A DNA stretch of 64,000 nucleotides, taken from assembly GCF_001742165.1 (NCBI RefSeq), contig NZ_CP016442.1, positions 868,001-932,000 on the forward strand, in the 5' to 3' direction. Below the pieces are notes generated by a model, which searched no databases, had not been told where the DNA came from, and was given only the letters and a program-made list of their open reading frames with translations. The position numbers and the translations under genes are program-made. This document shows, one piece after another, positions 18,660-27,486 of the stretch. The DNA is from Burkholderia stabilis. GTDB lineage: Bacteria; Pseudomonadota; Gammaproteobacteria; Burkholderiales; Burkholderiaceae. The first letter of the stretch is position 1. Every line of letters begins with the position of its first letter.

Positions 18660-19283
18660 ATGTTGTCGCGCAATCGCCTCGCCGCCGCCTGTCTCGCCGC
18701 CTCCCTGCTCGCCACACCGTTCGCCGCGTTCGGCAAGACGCAAACGGAATCGCTGTTCCAGCAGGCGATCGACCTCGTATCGCGATGGCTGCCGGCACCG
18801 ACCCACGAAGCACCCGCGACACAGGTTGTCGAATCGGCGTTCTCGCCCGACGGCGGTGCCGAGGCACTCGTGCTGAAAGCGATCGGCGCCGCGCGCAGCT
18901 CGATCCGCGTTGCCGCCTATTCGTTCACCTCGCCGCCCGTCACGCGCGCGCTGCTGGCCGCCAAGCGACGCGGCGTCAATGTCGCCGTCGTCGTCGACGA
19001 CAAGGGCAACCGCGCAAAAAGCAGCAAGCAGGCACTGAACCTGCTCGTCAACGCCGGCATTCCGACGCGCACGATCGACGCTTATGCGATCCATCACGAC
19101 AAGTACCTCGTGATCGATGCCGAGCACGTCGAAACGGGTTCGTTCAATTACAGCGCGTCGGCGGCCAGCCGCAACTCCGAGAACGTCGTCGTGGTCTGGA
19201 ACAATCCGCAACTCGCGTCGCGTTATCTCACGCACTGGCAAAGCCGTTTCGACCAGGGCACGCCGTACCGCTCCAGCTACTGA
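18660..19283 (+). CDS. Secreted phospholipase D-type nuclease (Nuc-like)
   Basis: This 207-residue protein has a signal peptide (MLSRNRLAAACLAASLLATP, cleavage near AAFG) and one PLD domain with a complete HKD motif (HDKYLVID then GSFNYS, about residues 144-165). Single-HKD secreted proteins of this length resemble the pKM101 Nuc endonuclease, which works as a dimer in the periplasm. Nucleic acid degradation is more likely than phospholipid cleavage. An upstream GTG would add 22 residues before the signal peptide and is unlikely. Confidence 0.88.
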   Translation: MLSRNRLAAACLAASLLATPFAAFGKTQTESLFQQAIDLVSRWLPAPTHEAPATQVVESAFSPDGGAEALVLKAIGAARSSIRVAAYSFTSPPVTRALLAAKRRGVNVAVVVDDKGNRAKSSKQALNLLVNAGIPTRTIDAYAIHHDKYLVIDAEHVETGSFNYSASAASRNSENVVVVWNNPQLASRYLTHWQSRFDQGTPYRSSY

Positions 19284-19438
19284 CGCACGCCGCGCGCTTT
19301 CGCACCGGCACTCGACACATCGCATTCGATCCGCCGCGTTGCAGATGATCGCCGAGCGTGACGCGAGCATCAATTCGGCCGAATGGCCGGCATGCCACCT
19401 CGCCTCGCGCGAACGACATTCGCGGCGGCCCGCCGCGC

Positions 19439-19666
19439 TCAATGGATTTCAGGCATCCGCCCGGTTGCGGCACCGACCCGCGCGGTCGGCACACAACGGT
19501 TCGTGTGCCCGTCCACGCCGCTTGCCGAAGAGGTCGACAAGCCGTGGCCGCCGATCGACAGTGCGTTGCTCACGCAATCCGTGCCGAATGCCAGCGTGTT
19601 CTGAACGATCGGGTAAAGCAGATACAGCGCAAACGCGAGATACCCCGCGTACAGGATTCGAACCAT
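19439..19666 (-). CDS. Possible small membrane protein
   Basis: A 75-residue reading frame starting at ATG 19664-19666: MVRILYAGYLAFALYLLYPI begins a single hydrophobic segment, followed by a polar tail. Family not recognised. It lies alone between a nuclease gene and a diguanylate cyclase gene. The membrane segment supports a real product, but the rest is low in conserved features. Confidence 0.35.
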   Translation of the reverse strand: MVRILYAGYLAFALYLLYPIVQNTLAFGTDCVSNALSIGGHGLSTSSASGVDGHTNRCVPTARVGAATGRMPEIH

Positions 19667-19943
19667 GGTGCGATGGAATGGGATGCGATGAACGATTGGA
19701 CTCGTCCTATTTACGGCACCGCGACGGGCACCTTGAGGCGTCGCGCAAACGATTCCGTATCGGGACGCAACACAGGCCCATGCCACCTGCTTCTCACTGC
19801 ATCTTCACCGATCCGGACAGCACCGAAAACGCCCGCCGCCGAACCTGCGGACTTGCGGCTTGGCGATGCGCCGAATAATGCGCGATACTGTCCGGCATAC
19901 GATCCGATGACCGGCGTTGCCGCCGGGACAAGAGACAAGGCCC

Positions 19944-20915
19944 ATGCAAATCGCACCGAAACCGGCCAACGAGGCGGCCCGGCTCGATACCCTTCATTCG
20001 CTCTCGATCCTCGACACGCCACCCGAAGAGCGTTTCGACCGCCTGACGCGTCTCGCGCGGCGGCTGTTCGACGTCCCGATCGCACTCGTCAGCCTCGTCG
20101 ACGAGAATCGCCAGTGGTTCAAGAGCCATGCGGGCCTCGACGCCACGCAGACGTCGCGCGACGTGTCGTTCTGTGCCCACGCGCTGCTCGCGGGCGACAC
20201 GATGGTGATCCAGGATGCGCTGAACGACAACCGCTTCCACGACAACCCGCTCGTCACCGGCGCGCCCGGCATCCGCTTCTACGCCGGCCAACCGCTTGCG
20301 GCGCCGAACGGCGCGCCCGTCGGCACGCTGTGCCTGATCGACACGCGGCCGCGCTCGCTCGAACCCGATGAACTCGCACTGCTCGGCGATCTCGCCCACA
20401 TGACCGAGCGCGAGATCGCCGCGCTGCATTTCGCGACGACCGACGAGCTCACGCAACTGACCAACCGGCGCGGCTTCGAGATCCTTGCCCGCCACGTGCT
20501 GAGCCTGTGCGATCGGCTGGGCCGTCACGCCGTGCTGCTGTTTTTCGACCTGAACGAATTCAAGGCGATCAACGACCGCTTCGGCCATGCCGAAGGCGAC
20601 CGCGCACTCAAGGCGTTCGCCGATACGCTGACGGGCGCGCTGCGCGACAGCGACGTGATCGCACGGCTCGGCGGCGACGAGTTCGTCGTGCTGCTGAGCG
20701 CGACCGATCCGGCCGATGTCGCCGAGCCGGTCGAACGCGTGACGCAGGCGCTCGCGCTGCGCAACGCAGCCGACGCGCGCGGCTACGCGATCCGCTTCAG
20801 CGTCGGCCACGTCGACTACGATCCTGCCCACCATCATGCCGTGGCCGACCTGCTCGCCTCGGCCGATCACCGGATGTACGAGAACAAGCAACGCGGCAAG
20901 ACAACCGGCGCGTGA
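19944..20915 (+). CDS. GAF-GGDEF diguanylate cyclase
   Basis: This 323-residue cytoplasmic protein has a GAF sensor domain (about residues 23-160, with the common FCAHALLAGDTMVIQDAL and FYAGQPLAAPNGAPVGTLCL) and a GGDEF domain (about 163-320). The active site GGDEF is intact (243-247), and an inhibitory I-site RxxD (RDSD, 234-237) precedes it by the required five residues, so it should make cyclic di-GMP from GTP with product inhibition. There are no membrane segments; the GAF ligand is unknown. Confidence 0.94.
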   Translation: MQIAPKPANEAARLDTLHSLSILDTPPEERFDRLTRLARRLFDVPIALVSLVDENRQWFKSHAGLDATQTSRDVSFCAHALLAGDTMVIQDALNDNRFHDNPLVTGAPGIRFYAGQPLAAPNGAPVGTLCLIDTRPRSLEPDELALLGDLAHMTEREIAALHFATTDELTQLTNRRGFEILARHVLSLCDRLGRHAVLLFFDLNEFKAINDRFGHAEGDRALKAFADTLTGALRDSDVIARLGGDEFVVLLSATDPADVAEPVERVTQALALRNAADARGYAIRFSVGHVDYDPAHHHAVADLLASADHRMYENKQRGKTTGA

Positions 20916-20981
20916 GCGCAGGCGACCCGGCCGCTTTCGCATGCCGCCGCGCCGCCGTTCAATCGTGATGGCGCGGCTTCG

Positions 20982-21455
20982 TCAGCTTCCGCACGGCGGC
21001 GCGCTGGCCATCGCCTCCGCGATCTGTTCGGGCGTCAGGTCGCGCTGATGCGTCGCGAGCGACCAGCGATGCCCGAACGGATCCTCGACTTGCCCGTAAC
21101 GATCGCCCCAGAACATGTCGGCGGCCGGGATCGTGACCGTCGCGCCGGCTTCGACAGCCTTCGCGATCGCCGCATCGGTGTCCGGCACGTACAGGTGCAG
21201 GCATACCGGCGTGCCTTTCAGCGCCTTCGGACCCAACGCGCCGTGCTCGGGCATTTCATCCACCAGCATCAGTGTCGAATCGCCAATCGCGAGGCACGCG
21301 TGCGCGAGCCTGCCATCAGGCATCGCCAGGCGAAACAGTTCGTTCGCATTGAATGCGCGCTTGTAGAAGTCGATGGCGGCGGTGGCCCCGGCGCAGATCA
21401 GGTGCGGCGTCAGCGTGCGCATCCCTTCGGGGATCGGTTTGACGGACGTGGACAT
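20982..21455 (-). CDS. VOC-family (PhnB/glyoxalase-like) protein
   Basis: This 157-residue protein has the vicinal-oxygen-chelate fold of the PhnB-like group: RTLTPHLICAGATAAIDFYK at the start and EDPFGHRWSLATHQRDLTPE near the end. It is a metal-dependent enzyme or antibiotic-binding relative; the specific activity cannot be told. The start at 21455 (MSTSVKPIPEGM) is preferred over an extension rich in rare residues. Confidence 0.88.
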   Translation of the reverse strand: MSTSVKPIPEGMRTLTPHLICAGATAAIDFYKRAFNANELFRLAMPDGRLAHACLAIGDSTLMLVDEMPEHGALGPKALKGTPVCLHLYVPDTDAAIAKAVEAGATVTIPAADMFWGDRYGQVEDPFGHRWSLATHQRDLTPEQIAEAMASAPPCGS

Positions 21456-21790
21456 GAGTGTCGCTCCTTCGGTCGGTTGTCGTATCGGAAAACGGGACGG
21501 ACGCGCGATGCGCACGCCTCCGATGCTACGACGGACGAAGCCGGCGAAAATCGACACGCCGCCGGACATTTTTTTGCTTGTCGAAATGCGTCGCGACGAA
21601 AACGGATCGCGTCGACGGTATTCGGCCCTTTAAGGCCGGATACCCTTTCGACACGCCGGGCGAGAACCGCCGGAAGGCGATGATGAGCGACGAGCCGCTT
21701 GTCGTCGCAAAACGGCTGGGAAAATGGCGCGCCCATGCGCAGCAACAGTCTTTCGTTCGTGTAAAGCCGGCGCCATTCCGTCAACGCCAG
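21456..21790. other. Intergenic region with one hairpin
   Basis: 335 bp with no convincing gene. A near-perfect inverted repeat, GGTATTCGGCC / GGCCGGATACC (21617-21644, 6-nt loop, one G:T), is present and may be a transcription stop or an RNA structure. Confidence 0.5.
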
Positions 21791-22030
21791 TCAATTGCAG
21801 ACCTTGACGGTGCCGTTGGTCGTGCATTGACCGACGGCCCAGTGACTCTGCCCTGCCAGATGAGGCGCCAGACCGACGCCACTGATCGGCGCGGCCGGCG
21901 ACGATACCGGAACAGCGGCCGACGCGGTTTCGGGCGATGGCGGCGGAGGCGGTGGTTCGGACATGCTCTGGCAGGCCGGGAGCGCCAGGCACAATGCGAA
22001 TGCCAACGGAGCGATGAGCAGTCTGGACAT
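21791..22030 (-). CDS. Small lipoprotein
   Basis: This 79-residue protein has a lipoprotein signal (MSRLLIAPLAFALCLALPAC, lipid-modified Cys20), then a poly-Pro stretch and an Ala/Ser/Pro-rich linker, and a short C-terminal module with two cysteines (CTTNGTVKVC). It is probably anchored in the outer membrane. Function unknown. Confidence 0.72.
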   Translation of the reverse strand: MSRLLIAPLAFALCLALPACQSMSEPPPPPPSPETASAAVPVSSPAAPISGVGLAPHLAGQSHWAVGQCTTNGTVKVCN

Positions 22031-22235
22031 GGTCTCGTGCGCGTTTGCGCTATTCGCTTCTGATATCGGCTCGCAGAACGACGCGCAGCCCGCCGATCCG
22101 CCGGCGCAACCTGCAACGCAGCATGGCGGTTGCCCGATACTACTCCTCGCGTCCGATGTTGCGCGAACGGCCGTTCGCGCCAGGTGCGGCAACCGATGCG
22201 GCAGCCCCCGCCACTGCCAGCGCGGGCCGCTCGGG

Positions 22236-22544
22236 TCAGATTTGCGGAAGATCCCGCAACGTACGCGACTCGCTCGTGGCATCGATGTCGAGCTCGATGC
22301 CTTCCGACGCATCGCGATACAGCACGCGTTTCAGCCTCGGCCCGACCGCCGTTTCATCCGATTCCGAGAAAATCGCACGGACATCGTTGCCGGACGCGAG
22401 CGCACGCGCCACTTCCGCCACCGGCGCCTCGCTCGGCGTCGCCGCCCACGACCGGTCGGCCGGATTCACGGCCGCCCAGCGCACGTGCGTCACGCGCGCG
22501 CTGAGCGGATCGATTCGAACACCATTCACCGCAAACGTCGACAT
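22236..22544 (-). CDS. Conserved hypothetical protein
   Basis: This 102-residue protein (MSTFAVNGVRIDPLSARVTH) shows alternating beta-type hydrophobicity and no signal or membrane segment. It begins behind AAGGAGGTT (strong ribosome-binding site). It looks like the small beta-barrel hypotheticals common in Burkholderia; function unknown. Confidence 0.75.
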   Translation of the reverse strand: MSTFAVNGVRIDPLSARVTHVRWAAVNPADRSWAATPSEAPVAEVARALASGNDVRAIFSESDETAVGPRLKRVLYRDASEGIELDIDATSESRTLRDLPQI

Positions 22545-22592
22545 CGGAACCTCCTTCGAATTTTTTTGCGGCCCGCCGCGCTCATGCGCCGG

Positions 22593-22976
22593 TCACGGGC
22601 AGCCCCAGATCTCGCATACGTTACCCGCCGGGTCCGCCACGGAAATCGCCACGGTGCCGTCGCCGTAATCCCAGTCGTTCAGGATGCCGACGCGGTGCGA
22701 CTCAAGTCGCGCAACGGCTTTGGAGACGTGGGCCACTTCGATGGCCAACGCGATTCCATGGCCGGTCGGACGAAACTCCGGATACGGAAACTCGCCGCCC
22801 CTGCCCGTGTGAACAGTCAGCGTCGCGCCCTGCACGACAAAGCGATGCCACGGATTCCCCGCGGCCGACACACCGTCGGAATGCATCGGAAGCGCGAGCA
22901 CCACGCGATAAAAATCGACGACGGCCCGATACTGGCCGTATTCGACCGGCACCAGGATGCCCAGACTCGCGATCAT
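22593..22976 (-). CDS. VOC-family (glyoxalase-like) protein
   Basis: This 127-residue protein begins MIASLGILVPVEYGQYRAVV and has the terminal VOC metal-binding strand VADPAGNVCEIWG. It is a small dioxygenase/glyoxalase-superfamily protein of unknown substrate. An upstream in-frame start at 23036 would add 20 residues; the start at 22976 has a purine-rich ribosome-binding site (GAAGAGGC) and fits the fold. Divergent from the RraB-type gene. Confidence 0.82.
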   Translation of the reverse strand: MIASLGILVPVEYGQYRAVVDFYRVVLALPMHSDGVSAAGNPWHRFVVQGATLTVHTGRGGEFPYPEFRPTGHGIALAIEVAHVSKAVARLESHRVGILNDWDYGDGTVAISVADPAGNVCEIWGCP

Positions 22977-23062
22977 GTGCGCCTCTTCGGTCAACGCGAT
23001 TTTCGATGATACATTGGGGCGCTTTGCAACCGTCAACAGACAATCGTGTACGGGAGAAACAC

Positions 23063-23815
23063 ATGACCGACGCCTGGGGAACCTTCCCTGCCCGAATGGG
23101 CGACCATCAGGCTTTCATCAGCTTCAACCACAGCTATGCGGAGATCGCGGAAGGCGATCCGCGCACGTCGCGGCTCACCGTGCGCGTGCCCTTTGCGCAT
23201 CCGACGCCCGAAGGCCTGCCGGCCGGCGACGAATTCGCCGACCTCGCGAAAATCGAGGATCTGCTGGACGCGACGATCGCTGCGAAAGGCGGCGTGCAGG
23301 TCGGCCGCATCACCGTCGACGGCAATCGGGATTTCCTGTTCTACGTGTCGTTCGACGAAGAGGCGGCGGCGGAGATCGTCGACGCGCTGGCCGACCAGAC
23401 GCCCTATGCGCTTCAGTACGCACACCAGGACGACCCCGACAAGGAAGCGTACTGGCAGACCCTTTACCCGACCGACGACGACTGGCAGATCATGCGCGAC
23501 ATGCGTGTGCTGGATGCGCTGCAAAAGCAGGGCGACGCCAGCGACGTGAGCCGGCGCGTGATGCACTGGGCGTACTTCCCCGACCCGAGCGACGCACACC
23601 AGTTCGCGGATTGGGCCGAAGCGAAAGGCTATCCGGTCGAATCGGTCGCACCGACCGAAGACGGCAAGTCGGCCGTTCGGTTCGCGCACGAGGGAACCAT
23701 GGCACTGGCCGACATCACGCGCCATACGATCGCGATCAATCGCGAGGTACGTTCGCTCGGCGGTGAATACGACGGATGGGAGACCAGCGTCGAACAGGCA
23801 GGCGGAGCAGGTTGA
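23063..23815 (+). CDS. DUF695 and RraB-type domain protein
   Basis: This 250-residue protein has an N-terminal DUF695 domain (DAWGTFPARMGDHQAFISFN to about residue 125) and a C-terminal domain (about residues 135-235, DALQKQGDASDVSRRVMHWA and FADWAEAKGYPVESV) related to RraB, an inhibitor of RNase E. DUF695-RraB fusions are common; a role in RNA turnover is suggested by the family but not shown. The start at 23063 has a GGGAGAA ribosome-binding site. Confidence 0.85.
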   Translation: MTDAWGTFPARMGDHQAFISFNHSYAEIAEGDPRTSRLTVRVPFAHPTPEGLPAGDEFADLAKIEDLLDATIAAKGGVQVGRITVDGNRDFLFYVSFDEEAAAEIVDALADQTPYALQYAHQDDPDKEAYWQTLYPTDDDWQIMRDMRVLDALQKQGDASDVSRRVMHWAYFPDPSDAHQFADWAEAKGYPVESVAPTEDGKSAVRFAHEGTMALADITRHTIAINREVRSLGGEYDGWETSVEQAGGAG

Positions 23816-24233
23816 CGTGCCCGCCGCGCACGACGTGACGCAACGCGTTCGGTGAAAAAGCATCCCGGCAGCGTGACTGCGCGCCGCCGGGACCAAGGCA
23901 TCACCGGCCGAAGCCGACGATGGGCCTGAGGGTTCGCTCAGGCACGAGGAAAGCGATTCGTGCGGATCAGGCGAACGCATGCCGAGGTGCGCCGGGTGCA
24001 ATTGCGCAGCCTGCCGAACGCCTGTCCGGTTCCTCCGACGCAGCCTTCCGGCGTCGGACGGGCAAAAAGCCCCCGCTCCTACGCGAGCGAGCGGGGAAAC
24101 CGTTGACCGGGCCGGGGTAGATCGGTCAACCCGCCAAATTGTGAGCGCGGGTCGCGCAACGTTCTGTGCGGCAACTCACCATTTGGTGACAATGCCGCCG
24201 CAACCCGAAGGTTCGCGCGCCGTGCGGGCAGCG
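23816..24233. other. Intergenic region, no gene seen
   Basis: 418 bp with no convincing coding frame. It contains a GC stem near 23864-23893 (TCCCGGC / GCCGGGA) and the terminator of the lipoprotein gene at 24064-24096. Confidence 0.55.
24064..24096 (-). terminator. Rho-independent terminator of the lipoprotein gene
   Basis: Stem CCCCGCTC / GAGCGGGG (24071-24078 with 24089-24096); read on the minus strand it is followed by a GC and five T. It lies 138 bp after the stop of the minus-strand lipoprotein gene. Confidence 0.6.
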
Positions 24234-24866
24234 TCATGGTCCCAGCGCAAGGCCTGCGGCCGGCAAGAGCATCACGACGATGACGGGCGACAGCACCACC
24301 GCCCCGATCATCATCACGCCGTCGGCCGCGAGCGTGACAGGCGTCGCGAGCACGCGAACGGCCTTGCCCGCCGTCGTGATGCGGTCGGTCACCTGAATCG
24401 TGTACGAATGCGCGAACGACGACCATGTCTTGCCCTGCGCGAAACCGTCGGCCAGATAACGCGTACCGTCCAGCGCGCCCTTCATCTTCAGGTCGTTGCG
24501 TCCGTCGCTCGTGAAACCGTCCGCCAGCGCGCGATCCCAATCGTCGTCGGCCATATCCGAGCGATGGAGTTCGAGCTCGAATTTGCCGGAGATCTTGTCG
24601 CCCTGGGCGACGAAATCGTAAAGCGACGCCTTGATCGACTTCCGGTAGGACGATGCCAGTACGGCACCGAGATGCTCGGGCATGTCGAAGATGTAGTGAT
24701 ATTTCTTGCCGAGCACGACGAATTTCTTGCCGTCTTCGCTGACGAGGAATCGGTCGACGGTCTCTTTGTAGTGGCCGTCTTCGAACAGCATTGCCGTGCA
24801 GCCTGTCAGGCCGGCAGCGGTAGCGGTAGCGATCGCGCCAGCCGTCAGCAGCGTTCTTCTTTTCAT
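24234..24866 (-). CDS. Hypothetical lipoprotein
   Basis: This 210-residue protein has a lipoprotein signal peptide (MKRRTLLTAGAIATATAAGL then TGC, lipid-modified Cys23). The mature domain (about residues 30-170) is mixed alpha/beta, and a hydrophobic Ala/Val-rich C-terminus (about 180-208, MMIGAVVLSPVIVVMLLPAA) could be a second membrane segment. Family not recognised; a similar organisation occurs in uncharacterised Burkholderia lipoproteins. Confidence 0.82.
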   Translation of the reverse strand: MKRRTLLTAGAIATATAAGLTGCTAMLFEDGHYKETVDRFLVSEDGKKFVVLGKKYHYIFDMPEHLGAVLASSYRKSIKASLYDFVAQGDKISGKFELELHRSDMADDDWDRALADGFTSDGRNDLKMKGALDGTRYLADGFAQGKTWSSFAHSYTIQVTDRITTAGKAVRVLATPVTLAADGVMMIGAVVLSPVIVVMLLPAAGLALGP

Positions 24867-25059
24867 GTTCGGAATTCGATTTTGTTTTAGTTCAAGCGAA
24901 TTTTTTCAGACCCGGGCGCAGTTTCCGGTAAGTCACGGGAATTGTCAAAGCAGGATTATTCTATTTCCCCGATTTTCGCGACTTCATTTTCTTACGTCGT
25001 TTTTTGAAACCGCGTTTCACGAACGCAATAAACTGCGTCATGACATCTGGCTCTCGCCA

Positions 25060-25455
25060 TTAAAGCGAGCCGCTCGAAAACCAGTCGACGACCATATCGA
25101 CCCAGTCGAGATCGCTGACGATTTCAATGACGGTTTCGCCGACGATTTCGGCAGTCGATGTATCCGCAACCACCGGCACGGAAGCGATCGCACCCGCCTT
25201 CGCGATTTCGGCAGACGCGCCGGACCTCGGGTCGGCAAGCCGCTCCAGCCAGTCGACGATATTTGCACGCGCGTCTTCTTCGTCCGCGAAGTCATGCCGT
25301 TCGAGAAAGCGGTCGAACACGATCCAGGCGAGCGTCCTGCTTCGCGAATCGGATTCGAGCCGCCAGTCGACAACGCCGGTCCGGCCGGACGCCCTGATTT
25401 CGAGCGCCGCAGTGAAACAGTAATCGAGATACTCGATTTCAAGTTTCGGCGACAT
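25060..25455 (-). CDS. Hypothetical acidic protein
   Basis: This 131-residue protein starts at ATG 25453-25455 behind GGAGAAAACC. It is strongly acidic (many Asp/Glu, ending DLDWVDMVVDWFSSGSL), soluble and without a signal peptide. Not recognised. Acidic small proteins like this are often immunity or inhibitor proteins, but no toxin partner is adjacent, so that remains speculation. Confidence 0.75.
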   Translation of the reverse strand: MSPKLEIEYLDYCFTAALEIRASGRTGVVDWRLESDSRSRTLAWIVFDRFLERHDFADEEDARANIVDWLERLADPRSGASAEIAKAGAIASVPVVADTSTAEIVGETVIEIVSDLDWVDMVVDWFSSGSL

Positions 25456-25768
25456 GGTTTTCTCCGGTCAATCCGCCCTCTCCGTTCTGATGCCTGCCGG
25501 CTTCGCGACACTGTATGAATCTTGCGTGAATGTCGTGCAGCGCGCCATTCACGCTGGCAGTATCGCGTATTCTCGCGACCTGTCGCGATCGGCCACCGAC
25601 GCATGACCGCATCCGCGCTGCCGGCCATGCTTTCCGCGCTTTCGCACGCGGCTCCCGTCTCGCCATGAGTCGCTGTGTTTTTCTATTCCGGGTATCGATC
25701 TGCTCCACCGCGTTAATGGCACTGCTAAACTCCCGCCACAACGACCGCTTGCGCCACCAAAGGAAATC
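25456..25768. other. Divergent intergenic region with an inverted repeat
   Basis: 313 bp between two divergent hypothetical genes. It holds a perfect 9+9 inverted repeat GCGTGAATG / CATTCACGC at 25524-25554 (13-nt spacer), a candidate operator or stem-loop. No gene seen. Confidence 0.5.
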
Positions 25769-26233
25769 ATGACACTCGCCCGCGCACAACTCAACGGCGT
25801 AGAGGTCTGGATTATCCAGCTTCCCGGGCACACCCCGTATGCCTATACGCATCTCAAGCGGGTATTCTCGTCCGACGACTCGCGACATCGGGTCGTGACA
25901 ATCGACCTGAAGAAACTGCTGACCTGCGCCGACCGCGACACCACGGATTACGTGCTGCCGTCAGTGCAGTACTGGGCGCCCGGAAAAGCCGCGGGCATTC
26001 GCGAATTCCTCGATCCGGACCAGGACAGGATTCCGGACATGCCGTTCATCACGTTTCGCGAGACGAGAACGCGAACGCTGCTCGGTATCCCCGGCCTGTC
26101 GAAAGTCGGCGTCGCGTCGTTCCGCAACGGCCAGCATCGCGCGCGCTATCTTGCCCATGCAGGCGCGACGATGTTGCCCGTCGAGGTGCACGAGACCGAA
26201 GCCGATTTGCTCGCGCGATATTGCGGCGAGTAA
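25769..26233 (+). CDS. ParB/sulfiredoxin-like protein, plasmid fertility-inhibition-factor type
   Basis: This 154-residue protein (MTLARAQLNGVEVWIIQLPG) has a C-terminal FRNGQHRARYLAHAGATMLP motif that matches the NG-x-HR-xx-A/L signature of the ParB/Srx superfamily nucleotide-binding loop. Close relatives are annotated as plasmid fertility inhibition factors (FiwA/Osa type), which act against conjugative transfer. It is a lone chromosomal gene with no plasmid genes beside it. Function here is inferred from the motif only. Confidence 0.7.
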   Translation: MTLARAQLNGVEVWIIQLPGHTPYAYTHLKRVFSSDDSRHRVVTIDLKKLLTCADRDTTDYVLPSVQYWAPGKAAGIREFLDPDQDRIPDMPFITFRETRTRTLLGIPGLSKVGVASFRNGQHRARYLAHAGATMLPVEVHETEADLLARYCGE

Positions 26234-26337
26234 CAGGCGAGCAAGCCAGGCTTTCGCGCGGCGTGGCTTCGCGGCGGCCGGGCGTGATTGCGCATCACAC
26301 ATGTCGCGCAACCGTTCGCCCGGATGACGGCAGGCCT

Positions 26338-26853
26338 CTAGGCCTGTATCGCGTAGATCCGATCGGTGACTTCCGTCTGGCCGATGCAGCTCGTCTCGAT
26401 ACCCGCCAATTGCCACCCGTTGTGCTCATAGAAGCCGATCGCACGCACGTTGCCATCCAGCACCGACAGGTGAACCTTGTCCACGCCAAGCGTCCGGGCC
26501 CACGCGCGAACGGCTTCGATCATGCGCTTGCCTGTACCGCCTCCGTGATGCGAAGGATGGACGTGCAGGCAGTCAAGCAGCACGCCGCGCGCCGGATCGA
26601 CCGGACGCTCGGCGCTGACGAAGCCGACAGGTTCGCCAGCCGCTTCGGCGATCAGCACGAGGCCCCACTCCTTTTCGTCGCGATCGAGATATTTCTGCCA
26701 CCGGACTGCGTGTTCCGTCGGCACGTCGTCGGACAGATAGGCTGCCGGCAGGATGTGGCTGTATGCGGTCTGCCAACTCAGTGTGTGCAGGCGAGCGATG
26801 AGGTTCGCGTCTTGCGCAGTCGCGGCTCGGAGCGTGGTCCGGGTTTCCGGCAT
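26338..26853 (-). CDS. GNAT-family N-acetyltransferase
   Basis: This 171-residue protein is a single GNAT domain: DCLHVHPSHHGGGTGKRMIE contains the acetyl-CoA pyrophosphate-binding loop (motif A), and LSVLDGNVRAIGFYEHNGWQ is motif B. The substrate amine is unknown. The start at 26853 (MPETRTTLRAATAQDA) follows AAGGAGTT. It is convergent with the ParB/Srx-like gene. Confidence 0.92.
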   Translation of the reverse strand: MPETRTTLRAATAQDANLIARLHTLSWQTAYSHILPAAYLSDDVPTEHAVRWQKYLDRDEKEWGLVLIAEAAGEPVGFVSAERPVDPARGVLLDCLHVHPSHHGGGTGKRMIEAVRAWARTLGVDKVHLSVLDGNVRAIGFYEHNGWQLAGIETSCIGQTEVTDRIYAIQA

Positions 26854-27170
26854 GGGTGGTAACTCCTTCTGCTTGTTCTCTTGATCGGAATGTCTCGTCG
26901 CAAAATATACCGTTCCTTGCGGGACTCGGAGTTCAACGTCGGCCGGCTCCTCATGCTTTGTGCCGACTTGCCCCGATATGCGAGACCAACGGGCCTTGGA
27001 GAAATCAGGCGATGCGACGCTTCCCTTGTCTGCGTCGCCGTCGCACACCGGCTCGTGGTTTTTGCAGGCACACGTATTCTTCACGTTTGATGCCATAGCA
27101 TCCTTGTGTACCGGCCCGGCTCGACACCAGACTTGCGCACCGGGACGGTTCGTCGCCAGAACATCGGGGC

Positions 27171-27206
27171 AAAAAAAATCCCGACACCTTCATTGGTCGT
27201 CGGGAT
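27171..27206 (-). terminator. Intrinsic terminator, minus strand
   Basis: Stem ATCCCGAC / GTCGGGAT (27178-27185 with 27199-27206); on the minus strand the stem is followed by eight T. The product it ends is unclear, as no firm minus-strand gene lies just upstream. Confidence 0.65.
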
Positions 27207-27339
27207 CGAACGGCCCTGCAAAGCATGAGGGCACGAGGAAGCCGACACCTTACCCCAATGCAGGGCAGTTGCGCTTTGTCGACTCACGCCAAGCCCCTGC
27301 CCTATTCCGCCACTTGGCCGGTTATGGACTGCCGCAAAC

Positions 27340-27373
27340 GAAAAAAGCCTGCTCATGTGGAACACGAGCAGGC
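27340..27373 (-). terminator. Intrinsic terminator, minus strand
   Basis: Stem GCCTGCTC / GAGCAGGC (27347-27354 with 27366-27373), then six T on the minus strand. It is 114 bp after the stop of the weak minus-strand frame at 27487 and 133 bp before the next such hairpin, so a short RNA could lie between the two. Confidence 0.65.
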
Positions 27374-27486
27374 AAGAAAACGGATCAGCATTCGAGGCAC
27401 GAGGGCTGTCCTGAGAAGATAACGGCACGCGATGGGCAAACCTTAGCGAAGAAGGACGCGCGGCTTGCGAATGGGTGCGCGGATCG

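Larger units (their letters stand above)
26854..27486. other. Gene-poor stretch with two minus-strand hairpins
   Basis: 633 bp without a convincing standard gene. Codon pattern is poor in all frames and GC is visibly lower than the surroundings. On the minus strand several short overlapping frames (about 26854-27520) have composition unlike the chromosome and may be remnants of a mobile element. Two intrinsic-terminator-like hairpins lie inside it. Confidence 0.5.

Noticed and set aside
27240..27330. Possible second tRNA remnant (CCTGCCCTATTCCGCCA-like end)
   Set aside because: No T-loop consensus or foldable cloverleaf could be drawn; similarity is limited to an acceptor-like end.
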